Part shown: positions 12,530-23,621 of the stretch, in pieces
Position numbering within the stretch: position 1 is the first letter of the stretch
Layout of the letters: every line of letters starts with the position of its first letter
Position numbers and translations under genes: made by a program
Notes under the pieces: generated by a model
The model's database searches: none
The model's input: only the letters and a program-made list of their open reading frames with translations
What the model was told of the DNA's origin: nothing
NCBI GenBank assembly: GCA_963556145.1
Contig: OY744473.1
Coordinates: 3,844,001 to 3,908,000, forward strand
Length of the DNA stretch: 64,000 nt
From: Hygrocybe punicea
Lineage: Eukaryota; Basidiomycota; Agaricomycetes; Agaricales; Hygrophoraceae
Reading direction: 5' to 3'

Positions 12530-13170
12530 TCGTCATCATCTCGCCACCGCCGCTGCCAATGGGTGGTGGTGGCCAGCGTCGTCCTGCAACCATCGCTGCC
12601 AGTGGGTGGGGTTGTCGTCGTCCTGCTGCTGCTGCCAGTTGGCGGTGGTGACAGCCGACGTCGTCGTTGTCCTGCTTGCTGCTGCCAAGTGTGGTGGTGG
12701 CCAACGTCGTCCCATGGCCGTCGCTGCCAGTGGGTGGGGTCGTCGTCGTCGTCCTGCTGCTACAGCCAGTTGGCGGTGGTGACAGCCGACGTCGTCGTTG
12801 TCCTGCTTGCTGCTGCCAAGTGTGGTGGTGGCCAACGTCGTCCTGCGGCCGTCGGTGCCAGTGGGTGGGGTCGTCGTCGTCGTCGTCGTCCTGCTGCTAC
12901 AGCCAGTTGGCGGTGGTGACAGCCGTCGTCGTCATTGTCCTTGCCAGTTGGCAGTGCTGGTGGCCGTCGTTGTTGTCGTCCTGCTTGCTATTACAAGTTG
13001 GCAGCGGTCGTGGTTGCCGTCCTGCTGCTGCCAATTGGCGGTGGTGACAACCGACGTTCGTTGTCCTGCTTGCTGCTGCCAGATGGCGGTCGTCGTTGCG
13101 GTCGTCGTCGTCCTGCTGCTGCTGCTGCCAGTTGGCAGTGGTGGTGGCGTCATCTTCAATGGTCATCGTC
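12530..13170. repeat. Minisatellite with 131-bp unit, rich in GTC/CTG/GTT triplets
   Basis: The block from about 12536 recurs at 12667 and again at 12798, an offset of 131 bases each time. It includes CAGTGGGTGGGGTCGTCGTC and GCCAAGTGTGGTGGTGGCCA. More degenerate copies extend to about 13150. Triplet tracts (GTCGTCGTC, CTGCTGCTG) lie inside each unit and change length between units. Confidence 0.85.
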
Positions 13171-13717
13171 GTAGTGCCGTCTTGCCCTCGTTAGCGGGGA
13201 TTGGGGATGGTGAGGCAGTTGGGTACGTACCTTATCAGCCCGGGTGTCCTCACACCTCTCCTTGTCGTTTCTTGTCAACGCCATCGTCCCTGTTGCCGTG
13301 TTGTCGTGTCTGTGGTCGAAGATCAGTGACGAAAATCGCTAAGTCAAAACTTACCGAAAGTGGCAACTGAGTGACGATGTTTGGCACTCCATTTTGCCAA
13401 ACTTCGTCAAACGGTCCGTGCGCGATCTCAAATCATATATAAGTCGTGCACAATCACTTCATTTACTATAGTACGTCACTGACTTTACTTGGCAGAATGA
13501 ACATTCGTATATAACAATCTCATTATTTATTATGTATATATTATATGTGCTGCAATGCAATTATTTAATCAATTCATACTATCCTTATATGGTTATACAA
13601 TTATATTAAATAAATAAATATTAAATTCTACAATTTGAGATACGCTCATGATGCATCTAGCACTTGCAAAAGTTGGATCACTTAGAGAACTTTTTGTGTG
13701 CTTTTATCTACTTTTAC

Positions 13718-13774
13718 AAGAGGTTTGACCTTTTCCAGGATAAGGGACTCGGCCTGGAAAAGGTCAAACTCTTT
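13718..13774. repeat. Inverted repeat, about 22-bp stems and short loop
   Basis: GGTTTGACCTTTTCCAGG is followed 13 bases later by its near-exact reverse complement CCTGGAAAAGGTCAAACT. This could form a stable hairpin in single-stranded DNA or RNA. It lies about 550 bp before the Helitron 3' end, so it is not the terminal hairpin itself. Confidence 0.75.
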
Positions 13775-13839
13775 TCAACTTTTCCCCCTTTTTCCACTTG
13801 AAAAAGGTGAAAAGGACCCAAAAAGGGGATGTGTAATTT

Positions 13840-14175
13840 TACTGATGTGTGTGAATGTACTGGTGCTGCCATCAGTCGCACCACCCGGCTTGCCAAAAGA
13901 AAACGTACCACATGTAAACTCATTTCAGTCACCACATATGAATCTTGTTGTGATTCTGAATACCTCGGAGCCCATTGTACTTCGTGAATGTGCAGATCCT
14001 CACCATCCACAAAACGAAGCACATGGAAAAACGCCATGAAATCAATCGGAATTGGCATCAATGTTTCCTTGAATCCATGCAAGTGTTCTTGGTTAATAAA
14101 CCGTTAAGTGAGACATGGCTCGATTACGACCTTATCCCCGTATCTAAATCTGATTCTGCCAATCTTCACGCTGAA
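13840..14175 (-). pseudogene. Coding relic in Helitron tail, unidentified
   Basis: Read on the minus strand, one frame gives VKIGRIRFRYGDKVVIEPCL, then a TAA (14104-14106), then RFINQEHLHGFKETLMPIPI followed by DFMAFFHVLRFVDGEDLHIH. The composition is protein-like: aromatic and charged residues alternate and there is no low complexity. The stop fits a CAA glutamine codon changed to TAA. I do not recognise the family. It lies antisense to the Helitron genes close to the 3' end, where captured gene pieces are often found in Helitrons. It could instead be a remnant of a former resident gene. Confidence 0.4.
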
Positions 14176-14298
14176 TAACCACCGATCCCGCTCCACCAAC
14201 TCCAAAAAAAAAAAGTACACCTTGTCTGTATCTTAAGTATACGTTGCTGGTCTTTCCATATCTTAGCTATCACACTGTAAAAAAAGGAGCAAGGTTGT

Positions 14299-14325
14299 GC
14301 CACCATAGGTGGCCCTTCCCTCTAG
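14299..14325 (+). other. Helitron 3' terminus: hairpin plus CTAG
   Basis: A perfect 6-bp stem (GCCACC/GGTGGC) with a 3-base ATA loop is followed by CCTTCCCT and CTAG. The next base is T, as expected for insertion between A and T. The CTRR ending a few bases after a short GC hairpin is the diagnostic terminator of rolling-circle Helitron transposition. Confidence 0.85.
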
Positions 14326-14587
14326 TTGATTAGAATCATCCATAGTCTGTATAGGAGAGCTTGGACGCCGTCAAAACTCTACTAGAAACCGTGGGAAATA
14401 ATCGTACGGAATACGACCTCGTCCTCCAGTCTTAATTATATAAGATAACCCTTAACTACAGACCGTGAAGCATGGGATCCAACGTTCTAGTATGTTGTTA
14501 TGTTTCTGCTGTCTGCTGTAATACTGCGCCGTACGGTTTTGCTGATGAACATGATACATAATTGCTCGGAGCGGGCAGAAACACACC

Positions 14588-15617
14588 TCAACTCTGATCA
14601 GCTTTCAAAGCGCGTCTGTTCTGAGCCCATGTTTTCGCCCTGGCGCGCCTGGCTTCCTTGACAACCTCCTCAGATAGATTTTCCTCTGAGGAACCGACCT
14701 CGTCTGTCCGATCTTCTGCTTCCCCTTCAGGTACATCGGCGTTGTTTCGTTCTTCTGTGTCTTCATCGCTGTCTCCATACCCTTCCAAACCTCTGAGACA
14801 AACTGGGGCGCCTTGAGGCACCCGGGCTTTCTCAATTTCCATTTTCGCCATCTCCTTTGTCGATTTCCACGACCGTGCCCACCGGCCTTTCAGGAACGCG
14901 AACCTTTTGTCCGCTCCGTGATTGGCCAGTATCCGCATCTCCAGCTGTGCAGGGTTTGGAGAGGAAAGTACGTGTGTTGCGGTTCGAAGCATGAGCGCCT
15001 TTTGCATGTCACCAGGCTAGAATGGCAAAGAGAGATATCAAGGCGCGGAAGAAACCACGAAAACGAATCTAGTCCTACTCCAAGACCCATCTGTTGATAA
15101 GAGGACGCACCTCCTCATCACTTCCACCCCAAATATCCTGTGTGTCATGCTTTTCCTCCTCTTCACGCAGAGCTTTCAACCGTTCAATTCTGTTACTGTC
15201 TATCATACGCCTCCGCTTTCCATGGCGGTACTCTGCTGCTTCGTCCGGCGTGAGGAAGAAGGTGTCTTCGTCATCGGATGGGAGGTCAGACCATCCAGTG
15301 GGCGATCCAGGGATAGGATCAGATGGTGCGACAGACGCCGGGGATAGTGCCTCAAGTAAGAGACGCGCATCGTATCTGTGGAGACACCGCACATTAGAAG
15401 GGATGGATCAGCAGGAGACGGAAGAAAACAAATTCTTAGGGAGACACTCGTTGCATTGTTCCTCCAGCCAAATATTCAAATAAACCCAGGATGTCTTCAC
15501 AAGCTCACCGTTCGTGTCAGAGACGGAGGTTGGCAAACACATAGCTAGATGCTGAGAAGCCGCATACCTATCTACCCACACATCCTTGCCGTCCTCGGCA
15601 TTGTCCTGTCCTTTCTT

Positions 15618-15653
<36 letters not shown>

Positions 15654-15950
15654 TTCGTCATCGAAAGCATTTGTGATGTCGTTTCGTCCTCCCCCGCCCC
15701 ATTTTATAAGCCCATCCCCGATTTTCCACTCCAAACCTTTATCACCGTTTCCGGATGTTTCAGTAATTTCCAGTGACTGTGCTGCAAGTTTCGCTTGAAG
15801 ACCGTGGACGAGGTCGACTTCGTGAGCGTGAATGAACAGGGCCGGGTTCATCCCTGGTGGCTCCACGTCAAGGTCGAGTCCATCGGCTCGATGTGATTTC
15901 CCGGGTTGTTTGGAGGTCGACAAGAGGTGTTTCCGCTTTCGAGAGGACAT
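14588..15950 (-). CDS. Conserved fungal acidic protein, function unknown (366 aa)
   Basis: The exons are 15950-15568, 15375-15087 and 15016-14588, 1,101 bases in all. The start is the first ATG (SSRKRKHLL follows). The first splice joins VWVDR to YDARLLLEAL. The donor of the second intron (GTCTTG) is weak but keeps phase. An uninterrupted run of about 12 Asp, encoded by GTC repeats on the plus strand at 15618-15654, lies in exon 1, and a KRRR basic patch in exon 2. Exon 3 begins PGDMQKALMLRTATHVL and continues with NPAQLEMRILANHG and FAFLKGRWARSW. This last motif is one I associate with conserved fungal nuclear proteins, and it faintly recalls SURP modules of splicing factors, but I cannot assign it. 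The C-terminus is acidic and then Arg/Ala-rich. It is probably nuclear by composition. Confidence 0.75.
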
Positions 15951-16067
15951 CCCAGCAAACAATAAGTAATCAGTAAATAATGGGCTTTAGTGGCGACCCT
16001 TGGCAGAGTGCCTGATCGAGCAAAACGTCAACAGGTTTCTCACACTGTCCACTCATCGCTAACCACA

Positions 16068-17238
16068 ATGTCCACCTCCGATTCCCCGTCGTCTACGCCA
16101 ATGCTCCTCACCCCAGAATCTACTGGCTCGTTGGACATGGCAGCAGTAAAGAAAGCGCGCCGTCAAACAGCTTTTTACCCAAATGTTAACTCTTCAAACA
16201 AGCCTCAGAAACCGTTCAGTCGCAGTGCAGCAAAACGCGAGAGCGTGATGGCGTTGGGCAGCATCGAGCACCTGCAGTACTACTTCACGAAGACTGGAAT
16301 CGCAGCAGAGAGAAAGTCAGTGCCATTTCTCTGCGCCATTACAACGCTGTCTCTCTGCTTGGTATCCGACTCCGTCAGGAGAGGCACGTCGCTGGAAATC
16401 GCGAATGATGGTGTCTCCTGTCTCCAGATTGTTGTCATTGCAATTTGACCCGTCATACAGGGCGTGGTGCTTCGTGTACAACTCAGTAGTTCTTCTCGCA
16501 GTGTATACTTTTTCTTCAGCTTTGCTGTCTGGTTATAGTGTCTTATTCTTACTAACTGCCCCTTCCTACAAGCCCACTGAGCAAGTCCAACAACGGCCTA
16601 GTTCCAGCAATTGGTGGCATTGCACAACTCGAGACGAGTAAGCCGCTTGGTCCCGTTCCCGAACTTCGGTTGCCACCAACACCCGCCATGCCCCCCTTGC
16701 CCCGCCCCGCATATCCCCCCGTTATCAAAACGTACGAAACGAATCCAGACTCCCTGCTGCCCGGCGTCGTACAGGGCCTCACCGCTGTGGAGCAATTATG
16801 GGGCATATCGCAAGACCCCGACAACGATCTCCACGACCCGTCTCTCCTCACAGCCGATGATAAGCTCGTGGGTGCTACAGCTTTCCTTGACATCTTAAAT
16901 ATCCTCAAATGCACTACCCGCACCGTTCGTGCCGTGCGCAACTACCTCGTCTCCCTCCCCGACGACTCTGCCGGCACACTTCGTGCGCAGTTCCGCCCAA
17001 TGTCTCTCCCATCAAGTGCACTTTTCAATAAGACTCCCCGTTCCACCGTGGCGGATCCGCTTACTCTCATTCGTCGCGTCGCCCTGGAGGTACTCACCGT
17101 TTTGCGTCAGCTGGAGGAAGCCGCTCGCGCCCCGCTATCCGACGAAGCATATGACGTACAGAGCGAGCACGGATCTGGCTCTTCACCCGGTCCGGGATCA
17201 TACGTCCACTCGCGTGTCGCATCGCCTAGCATTGTGTC

Positions 17239-17270
<32 letters not shown>

Positions 17271-18461
17271 TTGACCCAGACACATCCTTCTCCTTCTCCC
17301 TCGTACACGTGCGCGGGCGTGATGCGTCTGTGCCCGTGTGGGAGGACGACGACGCCACGCCCACGCTTGACCAGAACGACGACGATCGTGAGAAGCGCGA
17401 GCATTGGGATGCGCGGCTTGTCCTCGGCGGTGGGTGGCTGTATCGACAGGACATCACTTTGGAGACGTTGCGCGACGAGCAAGCGGTGGTTTCACGATAT
17501 CTAGACGTAGTGGACGCGGTGCTCTTTGGGGGCATGCGTAACGGGAAGCGTGGGTGGGCAAGGGCTGTGCGTGACGTGCGTCCAAAGGGCAGAAGGATCA
17601 GTTCTAGCGAAGGGATTGAACAAGGTACTGTGGATGCACCACGCAGAGCCGCTTCGAATGGCATGTCAGATCTGTTACAAAACCTCACCGTCACTGAGGA
17701 GCCAGAAGAGATAATGATGACGGGGGATAGAGAGGAGGAGACCGTCGCGGACGAGGATCTGCCAACATGGGCCAGGCGGAGTGCATTTGTCGACGATGAG
17801 CTCGGTGAGTCTTCTATGTTCTCACTTCTCGCAGGCGCTGACACTAGGCAGGCCGCGCACACGCATTACTCACCACCTTCTTGCCCATGCCTCTCCTCAC
17901 GGCGATGCCGTCCTCGGCAGACCGCCGGGCGTTCCTCCAGAGTCTCTCGTCTGGCCAGCTCCTGTGCGTCGCATACAACGCTTGCGTTCGCCGATCCCGT
18001 CAGCCGTGGGGGTACATCAGCAAAGATTCCATCCACGATATCTTTGAGTTGCAGCGCGCCGCCGACCTTAACTGCGAGGACAAGGATAAGGATAGGGACA
18101 GGGACAGGGACGACAAGGGGAAGCGCATGTGGACATTTCGACGGACGGACAACCTGCGTTTGTGGGCTGGGTGGGTGCTGGCTATGATTTTCGTCTGCTG
18201 TTGATCTCATTCTCTCGTCCATCCAGAGCTTTGAAACTGCGTTATCTCTTGCCAATAGCGGCTCCGATGAATAAAATAGGAGCACCTCCTGGGTCGCCTG
18301 CGGCTTCTCCCTCAACCGCGCGTTTTCACACTTCTGAGGCTCCAATCAAGTTCGATATACCTGTTGTGGCACGTACAGAGGAAGGATGGGAGGACATGCT
18401 GCAATGTGTCCTGCTCAGGTGGGTCAACGCTGTTGTCCAAGAACGACGAGGGGAACGCTAG
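16068..18461 (+). CDS. Conserved basidiomycete protein with possible calponin-homology-like C-terminal domain (677 aa)
   Basis: The exons are 16068-16315, 16573-17804, 17852-18170 and 18227-18461, 2,034 bases in all. The ATG at 16068 opens MSTSDSPSSTPMLLTPEST. Exon 1 contains RRQTAFYPNVN and GSIEHLQYYFTKTGIA. Exon 2 has a Pro-rich linker, a helical region (VEQLWGIS, TTRTVRAVRNYLVSLPDDSA, LEVLTVLRQLEE), a GAGCCC hexamer tract coding Glu-Pro repeats (about 17244-17270), and KREHWDARLVLGGGWLYRQD. Exons 3-4 read ALLTTFLPMPLL, SLSSGQLLCVAYNACVRR, DNLRLWAGALKLRYLL and end LLRWVNAVVQERRGER. The [LS]xxGxLLCxxYN and following helices resemble a CH-type actin or microtubule binding fold. That is inference; the rest is unassigned. 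A 257-base first intron is the longest in the neighbourhood. Confidence 0.8.
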
Positions 18462-18774
18462 CGAGGCGGCCAGCATGGTGGTACATGATTCATAAAAGGT
18501 TAAATGTAACGTTTCAGCTAAGTTATTGTTTTGGGCTTCGGGTTTTGGATAGATAGTTTATCAAACTTAGGTGTGCTCTTTCGGAATTCTATTGTAATTG
18601 GTGTAACTACTAGGAATGTTAATAATTGAATGAGGTCTTAGACCTGCATTTGCTGTGCTTTTGGGTGTGCAAATCCGAATGCGATTATTGATAAATTCTT
18701 GAGCAGTGGTTTTCAAAAAAAAAAACATTAAATGATAACTTTTGTCCGGGGAGAGAGATTTCCTGTGAAGCTCA
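18462..18774. other. Intergenic, convergent 3' ends
   Basis: This is the space between two converging genes. It holds AT-rich 3' untranslated-type sequence and a short A run near 18716-18725. No gene, repeat or RNA is seen here. Confidence 0.5.
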
Positions 18775-21320
18775 TCACATCATCCCCCTCGCCATTTCGC
18801 CCAGAAGAGCCGCCATGTCCGGATAATCTTGGAGGAATTTTGACTGTGCCGCCGATGCCTAGAAACAAGATTTACCACGACCGTCAGTTTCCGACGATGA
18901 TGGAAACCTATACCTATACTTGAAAAAAAAAAAAGACTCACGTATAGGTACGTCAGCGCGTTGACCATCTCTACCTCGCTCCTCGCAAGTTCAGCTTGCC
19001 GCGAAAACAGCTGCACGGCCTTTTCGATCTTGCTCTGCTGCAGGTTGAGCTGCGCCAGCGTAGCCACGGCCGCCTCGCACTCCGGGTCTATGCGCAGAGC
19101 CTCGTTGCAACATTCCTCTGCGGCGTCAATGTCTTGTTTCCATTGATAGAGTGCCAGGCCTTTGTTCACCAGGGGCAGGACATTCATGGGAGGAGGCCTG
19201 CAAAAAAGAAAAGAGGAATGATTTATTGTGAGCGTTGGTGGGCAACCAACCCGCACGTACCTAAGATTTTCTAGCTCCATGGCTCTGTCAAACTTTTCCA
19301 CAGCATCCGGGAATCGCTGCACGTCCAGTAACAGTTCGCCGCTTTTGAAAAGGATTGCGAGTAAGCGCTAGATTGTGAGCCATGGAAGGTCACTTACTAG
19401 TAGTTGTGCGGTTCGCTTCTCTGTGGAAACGCTTTTAGGGTCCTCCGAAATGTTGCCATGCTCGTGCCAACATCCCCCAACTTGTACTGTGCAACAGCCA
19501 GTTGTATGTGACTGAACACAAATTGGTCATCTAGATCTGTCGACTTCTTGTAGTTCTCGGCTGCGTCCTTGAATTGGTTCATGATAAACAGTACTGAAAA
19601 ATAAATAAATAAACATATTTGATCACAACTTGCATGGGAAAAGAGATGAAACGGAACCTTGGCCACGGTGATAATAGATGTCGGGGTCATCGGGATTCTG
19701 CTTGATCGCATCATCAAAGCACTCAAAGGTTTTCTCGGATTGTCCTTGTTCCATGTGCACGCTGGCAATCTTCACCATGCTCTGCGTGAATGACGGGAGG
19801 AGCTGGACAGAGGCAAGCAGGTCGTCCTTCGCACCATGATCGCCCGTCAGGAACCTGGTGTACACCAATCAGCGTGGGAGGAGTTATGGGGAAGGGGTGA
19901 ACTTCTTGTAAAACGGGCAAAAATAAATGCGTACTTGAAGGTCCCACGCAGGTTGAGCGCCTCAGCTTTGCCGATATCCCATGAGATACCTTGCTCAAGG
20001 GATTCGTTAACCATGCTGAATGCATGGGGATAGTCTGCGGCATCAAGTGCCTGCAGGGCGAGAAGGAGGGTGTTGTCTCCTGTCGAGGGATTCTCTGGGA
20101 GTGTGGGGTGTGGGCCTGGATGAAAAAAAAAAAGTTAGAGAACTGAACCATGTTCTTTCCCATGTTCACCACTGACGTGCACGGAAGGCAGCAAAGTAGG
20201 CTGAGATGAACGTAAAGGATGGTAGCCGGGGTTGGCGGGCCTGTGTCCACCGGTTTCAGTCAGAAGTCGCACAGAAGAACACGTTGCAAACAAAAAAAAA
20301 GTAATGGGAACACATACTGCAAGCATCTCAACAGCCTTTTGCGACGAGAGTTTCTTCAGCACGCGCTCGACGGACTGGGCGGCCCCTTGATCCTGGAACT
20401 TACCCAGTATCGTGGCAGCCGTAAAGTCTGCGAGACTCGTGTGAGATCAATGAGACCACGGAAGAGCTAACGAGAAACAGACCACGTAGAGACTCCTCGA
20501 AGCGGTCTAGTCCTTCTAGAGCGGTCGCCCGCCGATTCAACGCTTTGACATAATGCTTGTCGAGGGACAATGCCATGTTGCAGTCGTCTACGACTAACTC
20601 GTATTTTGGTGGAGTCATGTTGATGTAACCTGCTCTCAGTAAGCATTGATGCGACATTCGTGGTAGGCATAAAATAAACAAGGGGGATGGGAAAGATGGG
20701 AGACCAACGGACATGCGGCGCGGTTGCTGTAGTAGACAGGTTCCGATGTAGGCGAGACCTCGATAGCCCGCGTGTACCAGTCTGCGGCAACCTCCAATTT
20801 TCGCTGTTGATATGCGTTGTTGCCTTTGCTTTTGAGATTTGCAGCCAGTTGGGTTCGTTCCTAGTAGACGAAGTAGGCTGTCAGATAGTGCTGGGAATGC
20901 AAGCAGGGCACCCTCTAACCTCAGCAGACATTGCCGCAATATCTGTTGGGTACTGGAACTCCTCTGTTCCACATAATGATACGAAAAGAGAAATACGTGA
21001 GCATCCATGTTATAGGCAGAAGTGAAGGACCCACCAGGGTCATCATCGACCACCTTGGGGGAACGTTCCTCCAAGATGGGTCCGTCTTTATCCTTTGTCG
21101 TCTTCCGCTTCTTGGGAGTCTTTGGGGACTTTTTCTTGTCCTTTGACCGGCGGTCTAGGTCGCCCTCGTTCGTCCGGTGCGACGACGTCGAGGCATAGTA
21201 TACGGCGCCAACGGCAATGGCGGCAGCGGCAGAGCCAATGAGGATAGCGCGCCTGTGCTCCGAAACGAAGCCCTGAACGCGTTCAACGAGACTCTGGGTG
21301 GTCGATTCTGAGGGCGCCAT
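18775..21320 (-). CDS. TOM70: Mitochondrial import receptor TOM70
   Basis: TOM70 is an outer-membrane receptor that takes Hsp70/Hsp90-bound precursors, including carrier proteins, and passes them to the TOM pore. The ATG at 21320 opens [15 protein letters not shown]. Then comes a single N-terminal membrane anchor ([19 protein letters not shown]), a basic linker rich in Lys/Arg, and TPR units spread over many exons. These read [57 protein letters not shown] helices, [21 protein letters not shown] and [19 protein letters not shown]. The last exon (18858-18775) reads [20 protein letters not shown] and ends GMM. Anchor, linker and TPR array in this order match the TOM70 family at the usual length of about 600 residues. 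At least nine short introns are present, several with A-rich runs. Confidence 0.93.
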
Positions 21321-21863
21321 CGACTACGGCACAAGAAAATATTTCGGCGGCTTTGCAAGTAGACCGTGCGAATCTTGGCGGTTAATCCAAGAAAATTTTG
21401 TTATAATTTGCAAATAATTTACATAATTGATGATTGTAAAATATCGAGAACGAAGGCATTGCGAACGAAGGCATTGCGAACGAAGGCAATGATTGCCATA
21501 CTTCGTGGGTGTAGCTACCCGCATCACTGCTGCACTGCGTATCTCGTGGACGGGTAGGACGGTTATGTACACGGAATTTGTCAACTCGATTGGCTGTTTT
21601 CTTCTGATGGAGATGAGTAGCTGTGATACGCTTTCCGAGTGCAGCTGAGGAATCATAGCGAGTCGGTGGTCGTTGTGGGTCGGAAGGATACCTTGGGCGT
21701 GGCGTTGAGCGTTGACCCAGTGGAAACGTGTTGAGCGCGTGGGTCGGTGGCCACGGTTTCCCGGTGGCTATGAATGTTCACACGCCACAGTGCACCTCTT
21801 TGTCCACCGGCTGACATGCATAAAACAGCGCTCAGCTGAGGTTCTGACCGCCAGTTCTCTCCG
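21321..21863. promoter_or_regulatory. Divergent promoter region of TOM70 and the nucleotidyltransferase-fold gene
   Basis: The 543 bases lie between two divergent starts. They are AT-rich near TOM70 and include three tandem copies of the 15-bp unit GCGAACGAAGGCATT (about 21449-21490), the last with one change. No RNA gene is seen. I cannot identify specific factor sites. Confidence 0.5.
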
Positions 21864-23338
21864 ATGGACTTCACAGCGACAGCCAGTTCAAGCCCAAACA
21901 CTGGCCCAGGTCTTCCACAGCACAATGAAACTCTTCTCACCCGGGACATGCTCCTCGCTCTCCTCGCCGACCTCTCTCAGTCCATCCTCAACGCCTTCCA
22001 GAGGCCCATTCGCCTCGTGGTCCATGGTGGTGCCGCAATGCTCCTGCACCCAGGCCTTTATGCTCAGCCTGGATCCCGCCGCCGTGACACCCGTGACATC
22101 GACTATATCCACCGAGCCTTTGTAGAGGAATGGCGCCAACTTGGCGTCTCTGACGCCGGCGAGCGCCTGCAGTGTTGCATTGATGCCACCGCTGTAAAAT
22201 TCAACCTAGGCAAGGATTGGATGAATGCCCATGCCGACATTGCCCTGCCAATGGCTAACGAGTAAGTCGCACTGGTCCATCTCACATTTTTTCACCCCTG
22301 TATTCATTGTTGTCAAACAGCACTCAAGGGCGAAGGTACGATCCTATATACACCTCCTCCATCATGCCCAACAATGTGCACCTCCATACACTCTACACCT
22401 CCCCCGGCCTCGTCCTCGTCTCCGTCACCCCCTTCTGGGCAGTCGCGCTCAAGCTCGTTCGCTATGAGAAACACGACCCGGCCGACATTACCGCAATCCT
22501 TCGCAATGGCACCCGACTCAACGGCGTACAATGGACCGTCGAGATACTCGAATCCTGGCTCAAGACCGAGTGTTGGGCAATGGGCTACGCAAATTATCCT
22601 GATTGGCTCAAGCGCGATATGCGTGAGCGTATCGCCCATGCCGTCGCTCAAATCAATGAGAACCCTGGAAAGCCTCCACCTACTTCCTCCCACCGGCCCT
22701 CAATCGAGATCTCACCACCCGACCAACACATTCCTCCCCATTCCCACTTGCATTCGATGCCCTTCCCCCAGCCATCGCAGAATCGTTCATGCTCTTCGTT
22801 GGACATATCAGTCCACAACCAACACTCTACCACTTTCCCCGATGCCTCTCATCGTCGCCTTGCCCGCCCATCATCTATGACTTTCCGTCCTCCGCAGAAC
22901 CAATACTGTGGCCTCCTCAAACCGCCGCCGCCTCTGAATAATCGAACACGCTCCATGCCACACTCCATCCCGATGCCCACTCCACAGCATTCACACCCAC
23001 GTACACATACACACTCTCTGTCCCTCTCCCAACAGCAACATTCCTTGTCGTCGTCACAAAACCCTAACATGCGCGCTATCACACCCGCGCCTCCTCTACA
23101 AGGGTTGCTCATGCCTCCACCCTTCCATATCCCACAACCCACCCCCACCCCGGTGCATCACTCGCATTCTCACCCGCATTCTCATTCTCATTCTCATTCG
23201 CATTCACACCCACATCCTCATTTGCAATCCCACTCACAACATTCAGGCTCAGTGTGGCACTCGGCGCACCACACCGCGGTGCCTGCTCCACACCAGCACG
23301 GAATGAACTGGGCGGGACAAATATTTATCGCTGCCTGA
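21864..23338 (+). CDS. Nucleotidyltransferase-fold protein with His/Ser/Pro-rich tail (471 aa)
   Basis: The exons are 21864-22261 and 22321-23338, 1,416 bases in all. The N-terminal half reads PIRLVVHGGAAMLL followed by TRDIDYIHR. A GG-x(n)-[DE]xD pattern of this kind is typical of the nucleotidyltransferase superfamily fold (DUF6036-like), with DID as the likely metal-binding pair. Exon 2 continues with VSVTPFWAVALKLVRYEKHD and DITAIL, matching the helical second half of the same fold. From about residue 230 the protein is low-complexity. It is Pro/His/Ser-rich, ending in long His-Ser and His-Pro alternations (about 23150-23245), then QSHSQHSGS. The substrate is unknown; relatives are mostly uncharacterised. 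The tail may be disordered or metal-binding. Confidence 0.8.
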
Positions 23339-23621
23339 TTGAACTTGGGCATCGTCTATCCGTTTGGCTTATCGCTGCTTGGCTTGTTTTTTTGGCTCAC
23401 AATTTCAATTGCTCTATGTTCTGTAATTTTTATATCTATCTGATTGTGGATCCATCTGTTTATAATAATACCCTAGCATCCCCTTATTACCATACATTCA
23501 CTGTATGTAAAAATATCTTCAATGTATGCATTCCATTCGGCGAGGCCGTCTAAACCCTTGCCAGCAAATCAGACTGTTCAAAAATGATAATTGAAATATA
23601 TTGATACCACAAGGGGGGCTG

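Larger units (their letters stand above)
3900..14325 (+). mobile_element. Helitron rolling-circle transposon (5' end not resolved)
   Basis: The element contains a Rep-helicase gene (4104-10035), a second gene on the same strand (about 10220-11531), a non-coding tail and a textbook 3' end. That end is the hairpin GCCACC-ATA-GGTGGC at 14299-14313, twelve bases further ending in CTAG at 14322-14325, followed by a T. Helitrons insert between A and T, make no target duplication and begin with TC. The 5' end must lie between the P-loop gene fragment and the first codon (about 3860-4100), but several A|TC positions fit and I cannot choose. Total length is about 10.3 kb. The Rep-helicase frame carries three premature TGA codons, so this copy is probably no longer autonomous. 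Confidence 0.85.
11532..14325. other. Non-coding 3' tail of the Helitron
   Basis: Apart from one minus-strand coding relic, this stretch shows no supported gene. It holds T-rich DNA with repeated ACTTTTT-like words (about 12220-12430), a minisatellite (12530-13170), AT-rich sequence (13430-13680), a long hairpin (13718-13774) and the Helitron 3' terminus. Open frames through the minisatellite read as Val/Cys/Pro or Thr/Asn repeats on all frames and are not genes. Confidence 0.6.

Noticed and set aside
12519..13370. Overlapping frames of 60-190 codons through the minisatellite
   Set aside because: They repeat with the 131-bp unit, are low-complexity on every frame and have no homology-like segments.
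16929..17862. Antisense frames opposite the large plus-strand gene
   Set aside because: GC-rich coding DNA keeps complementary frames open. Residues are Ser/Arg/Pro-rich and mirror the real gene's codons.
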